This document shows positions 35,130 through 46,000 of a stretch of 64,000 nucleotides of DNA, piece after piece (within the stretch, counting starts at the first letter, position 1; each line of letters starts with the position of its first letter). Source of the DNA: Alistipes sp. (GTDB lineage Bacteria; Bacteroidota; Bacteroidia; Bacteroidales; Rikenellaceae); the NCBI GenBank assembly GCA_017936685.1, contig JAGBFA010000007.1, positions 124,001-188,000 of the forward strand. The letters run 5' to 3'. The notes below the pieces were generated by a model, which worked only from the letters and a program-made list of their open reading frames with translations, was not told the DNA's origin and made no database searches. Made by a program: the position numbers and the translations under genes.

Positions 35130-35513
35130 TTACTCGGTGATCTCCACCCTATTGCCGTCGGGGTCGGCCACGCAGCTCTCGTAGTAGCCGTCGCCCGTGG
35201 TGCGGGGTGCGCTCAGCACCTCATAGCCCGCGGCAGAGAGTTCGGCCGTCAGGGCATCGACCCTCGCGCGGCTGCCCACGCTGAATGAGATATGCGCCCA
35301 GCCCACTCTTGCGTCGTCGGCCGGCGAGGCCGTCACATCGGGACGCGACATGATCTCCATGCGTGCGCCCTCGTCGAAAGAGACGAACCACGTGCGCAGG
35401 CCCGTGCGCGGATTATGATACGGCTCGCCCTCGCGGCCGCCGAAATACCTCACGTAAAACGCCTTGGCCCGCTCCGGGCAGATGCTCCACAGGGCTATAT
35501 GATCGATCTTCAT
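35130..35513 (-). CDS. VOC family (glyoxalase/bleomycin-resistance fold) protein
   Basis: 127 residues starting MKIDHIALWSICPERAKAFY; a longer open frame upstream overlaps the next gene and is not used. One pair of beta-alpha-beta-beta-beta units: DHIAL (His ligand position), GLRTWFVSF, RMEIM (Glu), GWAHISFSVG (His), and VADPDGNRVEITE (Glu). These four positions match the metal ligands of VOC enzymes. Annotated relatives are called glyoxalase/bleomycin resistance proteins, but substrate is unknown. Starts 4 nt after the RsiV-like lipoprotein gene ends, so co-transcribed. Confidence 0.85.
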   Translation of the reverse strand: MKIDHIALWSICPERAKAFYVRYFGGREGEPYHNPRTGLRTWFVSFDEGARMEIMSRPDVTASPADDARVGWAHISFSVGSRARVDALTAELSAAGYEVLSAPRTTGDGYYESCVADPDGNRVEITE

Positions 35514-35517
35514 GGCG

Positions 35518-36273
35518 TTACTCGGCTCGCCAGATGACAGGTGCTCCCGTCGCAGCGATCTCCTCGTCCGTAAGCAAGATGCTGACGATACCCATCGAGT
35601 ATGGAGCCACCTCATAGGGCTGATAATCGATCAATATGCCGTCGTCGGTGATCTTCACGGCCGACGACACGTATGCCGTCTCGGGCGTAGTGCCGAACAG
35701 GTCGCCGCCATACTCCTCGTTCAACTTGTCCGAGACGAGCTGCTGCACGGCCTGCGCCCACACGTCCTCCATAAGATAGTGGAAGTCGTAGCGTTGGCCG
35801 CTCGACAGATCGTAACAGTCGTATGCCACCGTGCCCAGACCGTGCGCACCGCCGGTGTATGTATAATAGTATGTCGTGTAGCACATCACGGCCCCTCCGC
35901 GCACCGCCTCGCTATCCTGCGATATGCTGAGCTGATACTCGAACGAGTGCGGCGGCATATCGTCGTCGTAAGCCACGAAATCGTCGACAAACCCCTTGAT
36001 AATCGCATCGACGGCCGCATCGATGTCGGCGGGAGCCTGCTCACCGAAAATATGCTCGTAGTTCTGACTCTCGATCGATGACCACACCGGATTGGTCTCG
36101 GCATCAACAATACGGCAGTACGAAAGCTCGACACTGTAAGGTGTCGCACCCGAATCCTTATCCACGAAATCGATCGTCTCCACCACGGGTGTCGCTTCGC
36201 TCTTCTTCGAACCACGGCAGCCGACAGCCATTACGGCCGCAACGGCGGCTGCCAACAAAACCATACGTTTCAT
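35518..36273 (-). CDS. DUF4163/DUF3298 (RsiV-like) lipoprotein
   Basis: About 251 residues; MKRMVLLAAAVAAVMAVGC with a lipobox cysteine at 19. Alternative ATGs one and four codons upstream are possible. The body has the DUF4163 part (TPYSVELSYCRI, SFEYQLSISQDSEAV) and the DUF3298 part with the hallmark YYYTYTGGAHGLGTVAYDCYD, LSSGQRYDFHYLMED, and ILIDYQPYEVAPYSMG. In B. subtilis RsiV this module binds lysozyme; in Bacteroidetes it is a periplasmic or surface lipoprotein of unknown role. Operon with the downstream VOC gene. Confidence 0.82.
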   Translation of the reverse strand: MKRMVLLAAAVAAVMAVGCRGSKKSEATPVVETIDFVDKDSGATPYSVELSYCRIVDAETNPVWSSIESQNYEHIFGEQAPADIDAAVDAIIKGFVDDFVAYDDDMPPHSFEYQLSISQDSEAVRGGAVMCYTTYYYTYTGGAHGLGTVAYDCYDLSSGQRYDFHYLMEDVWAQAVQQLVSDKLNEEYGGDLFGTTPETAYVSSAVKITDDGILIDYQPYEVAPYSMGIVSILLTDEEIAATGAPVIWRAE

Positions 36274-36369
36274 CATAATCTGCAAAATTATATTTACTCA
36301 ATAAAGGTACGTAAATTTACCCTACGAAGTACGCATCGAAAGATTTTTCATATTTTTTTTGCAAAAAAT

Positions 36370-36400
36370 TTTGGAGATAAAAAAAATCGCCTTATCTTTG
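36370..36400 (+). promoter_or_regulatory. Promoter of tRNA-Glu
   Basis: TATCTTTG (36393-36400) with TTTG (36370-36373) 19 nt upstream, full consensus; the mature tRNA starts 17 nt downstream. Confidence 0.8.
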
Positions 36401-36416
36401 CACCACAATCAGAGAG

Positions 36417-36491
36417 GGTGGATTCATCTAAGGGCTAGGATACGTGCCTCTCACGCACGACATAGGGGTTCGAATCCCCTATCCACTACCA
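36417..36491 (+). tRNA. tRNA-Glu, anticodon CTC
   Basis: Complete cloverleaf: acceptor GGTGGAT/ATCCACT (first pair G-T), D arm ATCT...AGGAT, anticodon stem CGTGC/GCACG with loop CTCTCAC (anticodon CTC, reads GAG), T arm AGGGG-TTCGAAT-CCCCT, discriminator A and encoded CCA. Followed by hairpin AGCGATC/GGTCGCT and a T tract. Confidence 0.95.
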
Positions 36492-36709
36492 AGAAGCGAT
36501 CGGAAACGGTCGCTTTTTATTTTGCTATAAATCGCTCTCGATAAGGGGATAAGAACCCTGTGGGTTCGGACAAACTAAGCAGCGAGGGCAGAGACGATTC
36601 ATCGGCTTTGCCGAGTCGCGACGTTTGAAGACAAGCGCAGCGCAGTCAATCCCCTATCCACTACCAAGACGGTCGGAAACGGTCGCTTTTTTCTTTTGCC
36701 ATAAATCGC
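36473..36709 (+). repeat. Duplicated tRNA-Glu 3' end (direct repeat)
   Basis: The tRNA 3' end, terminator and following bases (36473-36535) recur almost identically at 36648-36709: AATCCCCTATCCACTACCAA, the GGTCGGAAACGGTCGC hairpin, T tract and ATAAATCGC. The 112 nt between have no gene. This is what an attachment-site duplication or a local tandem duplication would leave. Confidence 0.8.
36495..36520 (+). terminator. Terminator of tRNA-Glu
   Basis: AGCGATC (36495-36501) pairs with GGTCGCT (36508-36514, one G-T), then TTTTATTTT. Confidence 0.85.
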
Positions 36710-36730
36710 GCAACATGACAAGTATGATGC

Positions 36731-37053
36731 GTCATTCTGAGTGGAATGAAATGAAACGGAGAATCTGGGATCAGTCTTAAATTCCGGTGGGAGGCGAGAT
36801 TCTCACGTCGCGTGCATGGCACGCTCCTCGGAATGACAAACCCGACCTGTCATGTCGAACGTCAGTGAGACATCTGTGGAAGACAAGACTATACGACTTA
36901 ATGCAACAATGGAAATAGTCGCACACAGATTTCTCGCTTGCGCTCGAAATGACACCTTACTGTCACTCCGAGGAGCAACAACGTTGCGACGTGGGAGTCT
37001 CAGCACACGCTACTGTCACTCCGATGCAGGACGCATACCCTCCCGTGGGAGTC
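36731..37053. repeat. Family A/B intergenic repeats, cluster 3
   Basis: B units at 36731-36770 (plus), 36849-36885 (plus) and 36917-36954 (minus); A units at 36796-36838 (minus; hairpin GCGTGC-CAT-GCACGC in the minus reading), 36961-37001 (plus; GCAAC-AAC-GTTGC) and 37014-37053 (plus; ATGCA-GGA-CGCAT with one mismatch). Fills most of the gap between the tRNA and the GH97 terminator; no gene seen. Confidence 0.8.
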
Positions 37054-37114
37054 TCGCCATTGGCGGGGCTTGAAAAGATCTATCTGTCGGTACCACAGAA
37101 CAATCCGCCACAAA

Positions 37115-37150
37115 CAGCAGCCTCCCGACCTTTCGGTCGGGAGGCTGCTG
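37115..37150 (-). terminator. Terminator of the GH97 gene
   Basis: Perfect 16-bp stem (37115-37130 with 37135-37150), loop of 4 nt (TTTC as read on the plus strand), 22 nt past the GH97 stop. Confidence 0.85.
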
Positions 37151-37172
37151 CAAACATAATATGTATATACTG

Positions 37173-39392
<2,220 letters not shown>

Positions 39393-39423
39393 TTAAATTG
39401 TCGTTATCCGCAATAACGTAAGT

Positions 39424-39431
39424 CAAAGGTA
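39424..39431 (-). promoter_or_regulatory. -7 box of the GH97 gene
   Basis: Minus-strand TACCTTTG matches TAnnTTTG, 55 nt upstream of the GH97 start, in an AT-rich stretch. No good -33 box at the usual distance. Confidence 0.55.
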
Positions 39432-39542
39432 TGAATAATATCCGTCAAAAGAGCCGCATTGTAGTCAAATAGTAGTCTATCACACAATTCAATATAATAT
39501 ATATCAATGATATAATACACATAGCCAAGGGCTAAATAGTAG

Positions 39543-41180
39543 TTAATCAAGCCTTGCGATGGACATCACCCGACACTCGAAACCCTCTCTGTCGCCCAAT
39601 GCGGCATTGCGCATCTTGACACGATAGTTATATACGGTCGACACCGACCGCCGCAGAAACGCCGCGATCTTGACCGAGTCGGTCACGCCGAGCCGGATAA
39701 GGGCGAATATCCTGAGTTCGGTGGATAGCAGCTCCCCGCCCGCAAGCGATACGCGCTCCTCTTCGCGCAGCAACGCGTTGAACTGATCGATGAAATCGGG
39801 AAACAGATCGAGGAACGACCGGTCGAACCGCTCGTAAAACGACTTCAGCTCCCGATCTATCCGCGCATTCGACTTCAATGTTTCGAGCAGCTGTGCCGCA
39901 CCGCCGCTGCGCGCCACGCCGTTCAGCTCGCGACGATACTCGTCGATGCGGCCGATGTAATCCGAGCACAGATCTATATAGGTGCACAGATACAACTCTT
40001 TCAGATTGTTGGCATCATGCAGCAGGGCATTGATGCGCAGCAGTTCGGCATTGGCCGTCTTCAACTCCTCGTTTGCCGCAGCCTGCCTGCGCTCGGCACG
40101 GGCGGCACGGCGGCTGTCGCGCCGAACCAATATCATGGCCACGGCCAGCAGCAGCGTCAGCAGCGTCACTCCGGCAAGCAGCATATTGAGCCGATGCTGT
40201 TTGCGCGACATGAGCGTATCGTATGAGCGGATGATTATGGGCAGCAGACGTTCTATCGAGTGTATGTTGATGCGGGCATTGGCCTGCCGGGCATCTTTGA
40301 GCGAACGGTTTATATATTCGTAGGCGCGCTCGATATCGCCCCTGTCATAGAGCAGCGCGGATAGTTCGTACAACGAACGATACTCGTGCACGGGGGTCTG
40401 CAAGTCGCACAGCGCGCTCTCGGCCAGATAATATATGGCATCGTTCGACTCGCCCTTGTTGATATACGACTGTGCCACCGAGTAGGCCCACACCGCACGG
40501 CCGTGAATCGAACCTATCTCCTCGTCGGACATCTGCAACAGAAGCTCCAAAGCCCCGTCGTCGTCGCCCCGCGAGCGCATGATCTCGGCCTGCACGAATG
40601 TCATCGGCAGATCCAGCCCCACCAGCGCGTGCCGTTCTGCGTCCAGCCGCTCGACGTATACCTTGCGGCAGTCGGCATCGACACTCACTAACGACATGCC
40701 CTCGTATATCACGTAACGCGCATTGTGCCACGCATACCGGTCGGACGTAGACATACCTGTCGTGTCGACCTGGGCAATCATCTCCAACGCCTCGACATAG
40801 TTGCCGCACTGGGCATAGAGCGTTGCCAGATCGATCTCACTGCGTCGCGTCAGTGCCGTCTCGCCGAGCGACGAGGCCAGATCCAGCTTCCTGTGCGCAT
40901 AGCCAAGTGCCGCATCGACATCGTATTTGCCGTACTCGTCGAGCAGAGTGCCGTAGAGAGCATACAGCTCCGTCGAATCGGCCGCCGTCGGCACACGCAT
41001 CTCGATGGAGTCTATGCGGGCGCGCTTGCGCTGCTCGTAACGCTCCTTGTCGGCAATGGTGGCATCGAGCCGCTCCAACCGCTCGCGGCAACGCTCGTCG
41101 AACGGCGACGAGGAGCGACACCCTGCCCCCGCCAACGCCGCCGCGGCAGCAATCGCAAATATGAATATCCGACCAGTCAT
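39543..41180 (-). CDS. DUF6377-type TPR membrane regulator with C-terminal HTH
   Basis: A 545-residue protein. The N-terminus resembles a lipoprotein signal (AGAGC, C21). Residues 60-320 are TPR-like helical repeats in the periplasm, a membrane helix spans about 332-352, a coiled coil follows (356-395), and the C-terminus holds a LuxR-like helix-turn-helix (486-525: TELRIFALIRLGVTDSVKIA, then RRSVSTVYNYRVKMRN). This is the layout of Bacteroidetes DUF6377 proteins. It could sense an envelope signal and act on DNA near the membrane. The neighbour GH97 gene is a plausible target by proximity only. Confidence 0.75.
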   Translation of the reverse strand: MTGRIFIFAIAAAAALAGAGCRSSSPFDERCRERLERLDATIADKERYEQRKRARIDSIEMRVPTAADSTELYALYGTLLDEYGKYDVDAALGYAHRKLDLASSLGETALTRRSEIDLATLYAQCGNYVEALEMIAQVDTTGMSTSDRYAWHNARYVIYEGMSLVSVDADCRKVYVERLDAERHALVGLDLPMTFVQAEIMRSRGDDDGALELLLQMSDEEIGSIHGRAVWAYSVAQSYINKGESNDAIYYLAESALCDLQTPVHEYRSLYELSALLYDRGDIERAYEYINRSLKDARQANARINIHSIERLLPIIIRSYDTLMSRKQHRLNMLLAGVTLLTLLLAVAMILVRRDSRRAARAERRQAAANEELKTANAELLRINALLHDANNLKELYLCTYIDLCSDYIGRIDEYRRELNGVARSGGAAQLLETLKSNARIDRELKSFYERFDRSFLDLFPDFIDQFNALLREEERVSLAGGELLSTELRIFALIRLGVTDSVKIAAFLRRSVSTVYNYRVKMRNAALGDREGFECRVMSIARLD

Positions 41181-41270
41181 AAGCTGTAATTTTCACAAAA
41201 ATAACAAATTTTATCCAATTATCAACGCAACCGCCGCGTCACTGTCCGGCAGAGATATTTAGTCGCGCAC

Positions 41271-41301
41271 TTGCACTCCCGAAGAATTTTACTTACTTTT
41301 G
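41271..41301 (+). promoter_or_regulatory. Promoter of the HxlR-type regulator
   Basis: TACTTTTG (41294-41301) with TTG (41271-41273) 20 nt upstream. Its position excludes the in-frame ATG at 41306 as a likely start and supports 41336. Confidence 0.65.
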
Positions 41302-41335
41302 TAGAGTGAATTTATATAAAAAAACGACAATCATC

Positions 41336-41701
41336 ATGGACAGACAGCCTCTGCAAAGCCCCGTATATCCCGACTGCCCCATACGCAACGTGCTCTCGCG
41401 CATAGGCGACAAGTGGTCGCTGCTGGTCATCTACACGCTCACCGATGCCGAGAAGATGCGTTTCGGCGAGCTTCTCCGTGCCATTCCCGACATATCGCAG
41501 AAGATGCTCACCGTCACGCTGCGCACCTTGGAGCAGGACGGACTCGTCTCGCGTCGGGTCTACGCCGAGATACCGCCGCGCGTGGAGTATGCGCTCACCG
41601 ACCGCGCACGGTCGCTGCTGCCGCATGTCAACGCCCTGATCGGCTGGGCGCAAGACCACATGCAGGAGATCATCGCCGACCGCACGAGATACCGTGCGTA
41701 A
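41336..41701 (+). CDS. HxlR family winged-helix transcriptional regulator
   Basis: 121 residues from MDRQPLQSPVYPDCPIRNVL. The HxlR fold is clear: CPIRNVLSRIGDKWSLLVIY, LRAIPDISQKMLTVTLRTLE (recognition helix) and DGLVSRRVYAEIPPRVEYAL (wing). The single cysteine before the first helix (C14) is at the redox-sensing position of several family members. Members usually respond to aldehydes, quinones or oxidants and control a neighbouring gene; the carbonic anhydrase 49 nt downstream on the same strand may be co-transcribed. Confidence 0.92.
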   Translation: MDRQPLQSPVYPDCPIRNVLSRIGDKWSLLVIYTLTDAEKMRFGELLRAIPDISQKMLTVTLRTLEQDGLVSRRVYAEIPPRVEYALTDRARSLLPHVNALIGWAQDHMQEIIADRTRYRA

Positions 41702-41750
41702 ATTGAAACGCTGTGTCAAACCATACATAAATTAATTATATCAGATTCGC

Positions 41751-42308
41751 ATGATAGACGAGATTCTCGCATACAACCGTCGCTTCGTGGCAGAGAAGGG
41801 TTACGAGCGATTCATCACCGACAAATATCCCAACAAGCGCATAGCCATCGTCACCTGCATGGATACGCGTCTTGTAGAGCTGCTTCCGGCGGCATTGGGA
41901 TTCAAGAACGGCGACGTGAAGATCATCAAAAACGCCGGCGGCACCATCACCAACCCCTTCGACAGCACCGTCAGAAGCCTGCTCGTGGCCATCTACGAAT
42001 TGGGTGTCGGGGAGGTGATGATAATAGGCCATACGGGCTGCGGCGTGCAGGGCATGGACAGCGCGGAGATGCAGCATCTGATGCGCGAGCGCGGCATACC
42101 CGACAGCCATATCACGCTGATGAAGCACTGCGGCATAGACCTCGACAGCTGGCTGCACGGCTTCGACGACACGGAGTCGGCCATACTCGAAACCGTAGAC
42201 CTGGTGCGCAACCACCCGCTCGTCCCGCAGGACATCGTGGTCAAGGGCTACATCATGGACTCCCTGACCGGAGAGCTGAACCCGATACACGAGCCCGACG
42301 GGCAATAG
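41751..42308 (+). CDS. Beta-class carbonic anhydrase
   Basis: 185 residues. Zinc ligands C36, H94 and C97 in TCMDTR and IIGHTGCG, with the D38/R40 dyad that gates the site in this class. The NAGGTITNPFDSTVRSLLVA segment is also typical. Interconverts carbon dioxide and bicarbonate in the cytoplasm, supplying bicarbonate to carboxylases; the organism also uses CO2 in its ferredoxin-linked metabolism. It sits on the same strand as the HxlR gene upstream. Confidence 0.93.
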   Translation: MIDEILAYNRRFVAEKGYERFITDKYPNKRIAIVTCMDTRLVELLPAALGFKNGDVKIIKNAGGTITNPFDSTVRSLLVAIYELGVGEVMIIGHTGCGVQGMDSAEMQHLMRERGIPDSHITLMKHCGIDLDSWLHGFDDTESAILETVDLVRNHPLVPQDIVVKGYIMDSLTGELNPIHEPDGQ

Positions 42309-42312
42309 CGGC

Positions 42313-42583
42313 ACTGTCATAAATTCCGGTGAGAAGGCGAGACTCCCGCATGCCAGCCACGCTGCTGACGGCGAGACTCCCACGTCGCCTGCGGCTCCTC
42401 GGAGTGACAGGGTCGTGTCATTTCGAGCGCAAGCGAGAAATCTGTGCGCGACATGCCCATCGTCGTGTCATTCTGAGTGAAACAACGTGGAACGAAGAAT
42501 CTGGTTGGGGAATATGTGAAAAATGATATGCCTGCCGTCCCGTCATTCTGAGGAGCGATTATAAATCGCGACGTGAGAATCTC
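42313..42583. repeat. Family A/B intergenic repeats, cluster 4
   Basis: A unit 42371-42418 (minus; GCC-GCA-GGC in the minus reading), B unit 42416-42453 (plus), B-like unit 42466-42503 (plus), A unit 42542-42583 (plus; GCGATT-ATA-AATCGC), preceded by the accessory AAATTCCGGTG block at 42322. No gene seen between 42309 and 43083; the rest of the gap holds a hairpin and the PFOR promoter. Confidence 0.8.
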
Positions 42584-42708
42584 TCTTTGCCGATTTTCCT
42601 CTCCCCTGCACCGGAAATCAAGACCGATCCGCAATAGCAGCCGGCACAGCGGTGCGCATTCACTCGCTCTTCCGCCCACTCTGCGGCAATAGAAAATCAC
42701 GTCATTTA

Positions 42709-42735
42709 CGGCTCGCGGCTTTGCTCCGCGAGCCG
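42709..42735 (+). other. GC-rich hairpin in the gap before PFOR
   Basis: CGGCTCGCGG (42709-42718) and CCGCGAGCCG (42726-42735) form a perfect 10-bp stem with a 7-nt loop. No T tract and no gene directly upstream; role unknown. Confidence 0.5.
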
Positions 42736-42998
42736 CATTTCCACCCCTGCCGTTTCGGGAAAAACATCATGTCGCGACAAGCCGCCGCAGCCTCCGCTCC
42801 GACGTTCGAAACAGCCCTGCAATCCCATCTTTTTGCGGCATGTTTCGAAACGAAACTTTGCAACTTTTATTTCGATATTACATTAACATACAAGGTCTTG
42901 CAACTGCCGATAAGGCCGCTCGACCGCACCCGCTCCCACATCGGAAACGTGTTATAATTTTAACATTGAAAATTCTATGATTTTTCGATCGAATTATA

Positions 42999-43006
42999 TA
43001 CCTTTG
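42999..43006 (+). promoter_or_regulatory. -7 box of PFOR
   Basis: TACCTTTG fits TAnnTTTG, 78 nt upstream of the PFOR start codon. Confidence 0.6.
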
Positions 43007-43083
43007 CGGCGGTTATTGCAAATTATACCTGTGTTTGACACGGGTTAATTTTGTTAGGAAATTCTTCAAACAACTTTTATAAT

Positions 43084-46000
43084 ATGGCAGAAAAAAAGTT
43101 TATTACTTGTGACGGCAACTATGCGGCGGCACATATTGCATATATGTTCTCCGAGGTTGCAGCCATCTACCCCATCACGCCCTCGTCGACGATGGCCGAG
43201 CTGGTCGACGAGTGGTCGGCGCAAGGCCGCAAGAACATATTCGGCGACACGGTGAAGGTAGTCGAGATGCAGTCGGAGGCCGGTGCCGCAGGAGCCGTTC
43301 ACGGTTCGTTGCAGAGCGGCGCCCTGACCTCAACGTTCACCGCCTCGCAGGGCCTGCTGCTGATGGTGCCCAACATGTACAAGATATCGGGCGAGCTGCT
43401 GCCGGGCGTGTTCCACGTATCGGCGCGTGCCCTTGCGGCTCAGTCGCTGTCGATCTTCGGCGACCATCAGGACGTGATGGCCGTGCGTCAGACGGGTTTC
43501 GCCATGCTGGCCACCTCGTCGGTGCAGGAGGTGATGGATCTGGCCGGTGTGGCTCACATCGTGGCTTTGAAATCGCGCATTCCGTTCGTGCACTTCTTCG
43601 ACGGATTCCGCACCTCGCACGAGATACAGAAGATCGAGATCATCGACGAGGCCTCGCTCACGGCCATGTTCGACCGCGACGCACTGCGCGCTTTCCGCGA
43701 GCGTGCGCTCAACCCCGAGCACCCCGTGACGCGCGGTACGGCTCAGAACCCCGACATCTATTTCCAGACGCGCGAGGCATCTAACAAGTTCTACGACGCA
43801 GTGCCCGACATGGTCGCCGAGACTATGGAGAAGATCTCCGAGATCACCGGCCGTTGCTACAAGCCCTTCACCTACTACGGTGCAGCCGATGCCGAGCATA
43901 TCATCATCGCCATGGGATCGGTTACGGAGACCATCAAGGAGTGCGTGGACTACCTCGCCAAGCAGGGACGCAAGGTGGGTGTCATCACCGTACACCTCTA
44001 CCGCCCCTTCTCGGCCAAGTATCTCTTCAACGTTCTGCCCAAGAGCGTGAAGCGCATCTGCGTGCTCGATCGCACCAAGGAGCCTGGAGCCAATGGCGAG
44101 CCTCTGTATCTCGACGTAAAGGACGTGTTCTACTCGTCGGATATGCACCCGATGATCATCGGCGGCCGCTACGGTCTTTCGTCGAAGGACACCACGCCGG
44201 CACAGATGCTGGCCGTCTACGACAACCTCGCCGCAGCCGAGCCTAAGGATCACTTCACCGTAGGTATCAACGACGACGTGACGTTCCACTCGATCCCCGT
44301 GGGCGAGGAGATCTCGATGGCCAAGCCCGGCACCTTCGAGGCCCTCTTCTTCGGTCTGGGATCGGACGGTACGGTGGGTGCCAACAAGAACTCGATCAAG
44401 ATCATCGGCGGTTCGACCGACAAATACTGTCAGGCCTACTTCTCTTACGACTCGAAGAAGTCGGGTGGCTACACCTCGTCGCACCTGCGCTTCGGCGACA
44501 ACCCCATCACCTCGCCCTATCTGGTCACCACGCCCGACTTCGTGGCATGCCACGTGCCGTCGTATGTCGACAAGTACGACGTGTTGAAGGGTCTGAAAAA
44601 GGGAGGTTCGTTCCTGCTCAACTCGGTGGGCGATGCCGAGACCACATGCGCCTCGCTGCCCGACGAGATGAAGGTCTACATGGCCAAGAACAACATCAAC
44701 TTCTATATAATCAACGCCACGAAGATCGCCGCCGATCTGGGTCTGGGCTCACGCACCAACACCATCATGCAGTCGGCATTCTTCAAGATCGCCGACATCA
44801 TTCCCTTCGACAAGGCCGTCGAGGAGATGAAGCACGCCATCTACAAGTCATACGGCAAGAAGGGCGAGGACATCGTCAACATGAACTATGCAGCCGTCGA
44901 CGCAGGCGGTGCCGCCGTCGAGAAGGTGGAGGTTCCCGCCGAGTGGGCATCGATCGAGATCAAGCCCGCCGCACATGCCGCCGACAGCGCAGCCTCGGAC
45001 TTCGTCCGCAACGTCTGCGAGCCTATCGACGCACTGAAAGGCGACCAGCTGCCCGTATCGGCATTCAACGGCCGTGAGGACGGTACATGGGACAACGGCA
45101 CGGCCGCATTCGAGAAGCGCGGCATCGCCGTCAACGTTCCCCAGTGGAAGATCGAGAACTGTATCGAGTGCAACCAGTGTGCATACGTCTGCCCCCACGC
45201 CGCCATACGTCCGTTCCTCGCAACCGACGAGCAGGCCGCAGCCACGGGCTTGGAGTGGAAGCAGGGTCTGGGCGAGACCAAGGCCTACAAGTTCCGCATA
45301 CAGGTGTCGCCGCTCGACTGTACGGGCTGCAACAACTGCGTGGACGTTTGTCCGGCCAAGGAGAAGGCACTCGTCATGCAGCCTCTGTCGACGCAGATGC
45401 ACGAGGCCGACAACTGGAACACCGTCACCAAGACCGTAGGTTACAACGAGGTGGTCGACAAGACCAAGAGCGTCAAGAACCTGCAATTCGCACAGCCGCT
45501 GTTCGAGTTCTCGGGAGCCTGCGCAGGCTGCGGCGAGACGCCCTATATCAAGGCCATATCGCAGCTCTTCGGCGACAAGATGATGGTTGCCAACGCAACG
45601 GGCTGTACGTCGATCTATTCGGGTTCGGCTCCGTCGACCCCCTACTGCACCAACGCCGAGGGCAAGGGTCCGGCATGGGCCAACTCTCTGTTCGAGGACA
45701 ATGCCGAGTTCGGTCTGGGTATGCACGTGGGCGTGGAGAAGCTGCGCGACCGCATACAGGAGTACATGGAGAAGGCCATCGCCGAGTGCCAGAAGTGCTC
45801 CGACGAGTTGAAGTCGACCATGCAGGAGTGGATCGCCGCGCGCGGTTCGTCGGCCGCCTCGGCCGAGGTGACGCGCCGTCTGGTGCCCCTGATGGAGGCC
45901 TGCGGCTGCGACTACTGCCGCAAGATACTCGAAATGAAGGATTGGCTCGTCAAGAAGTCGCAGTGGATCATCGGCGGCGACGGCTGGGGCTACGACATCG

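Noticed and set aside
42652..42957. A 101-codon plus frame between carbonic anhydrase and PFOR
   Set aside because: No signal peptide or domain, starts within a region of repeats and hairpins, and ends near the PFOR promoter; probably chance.
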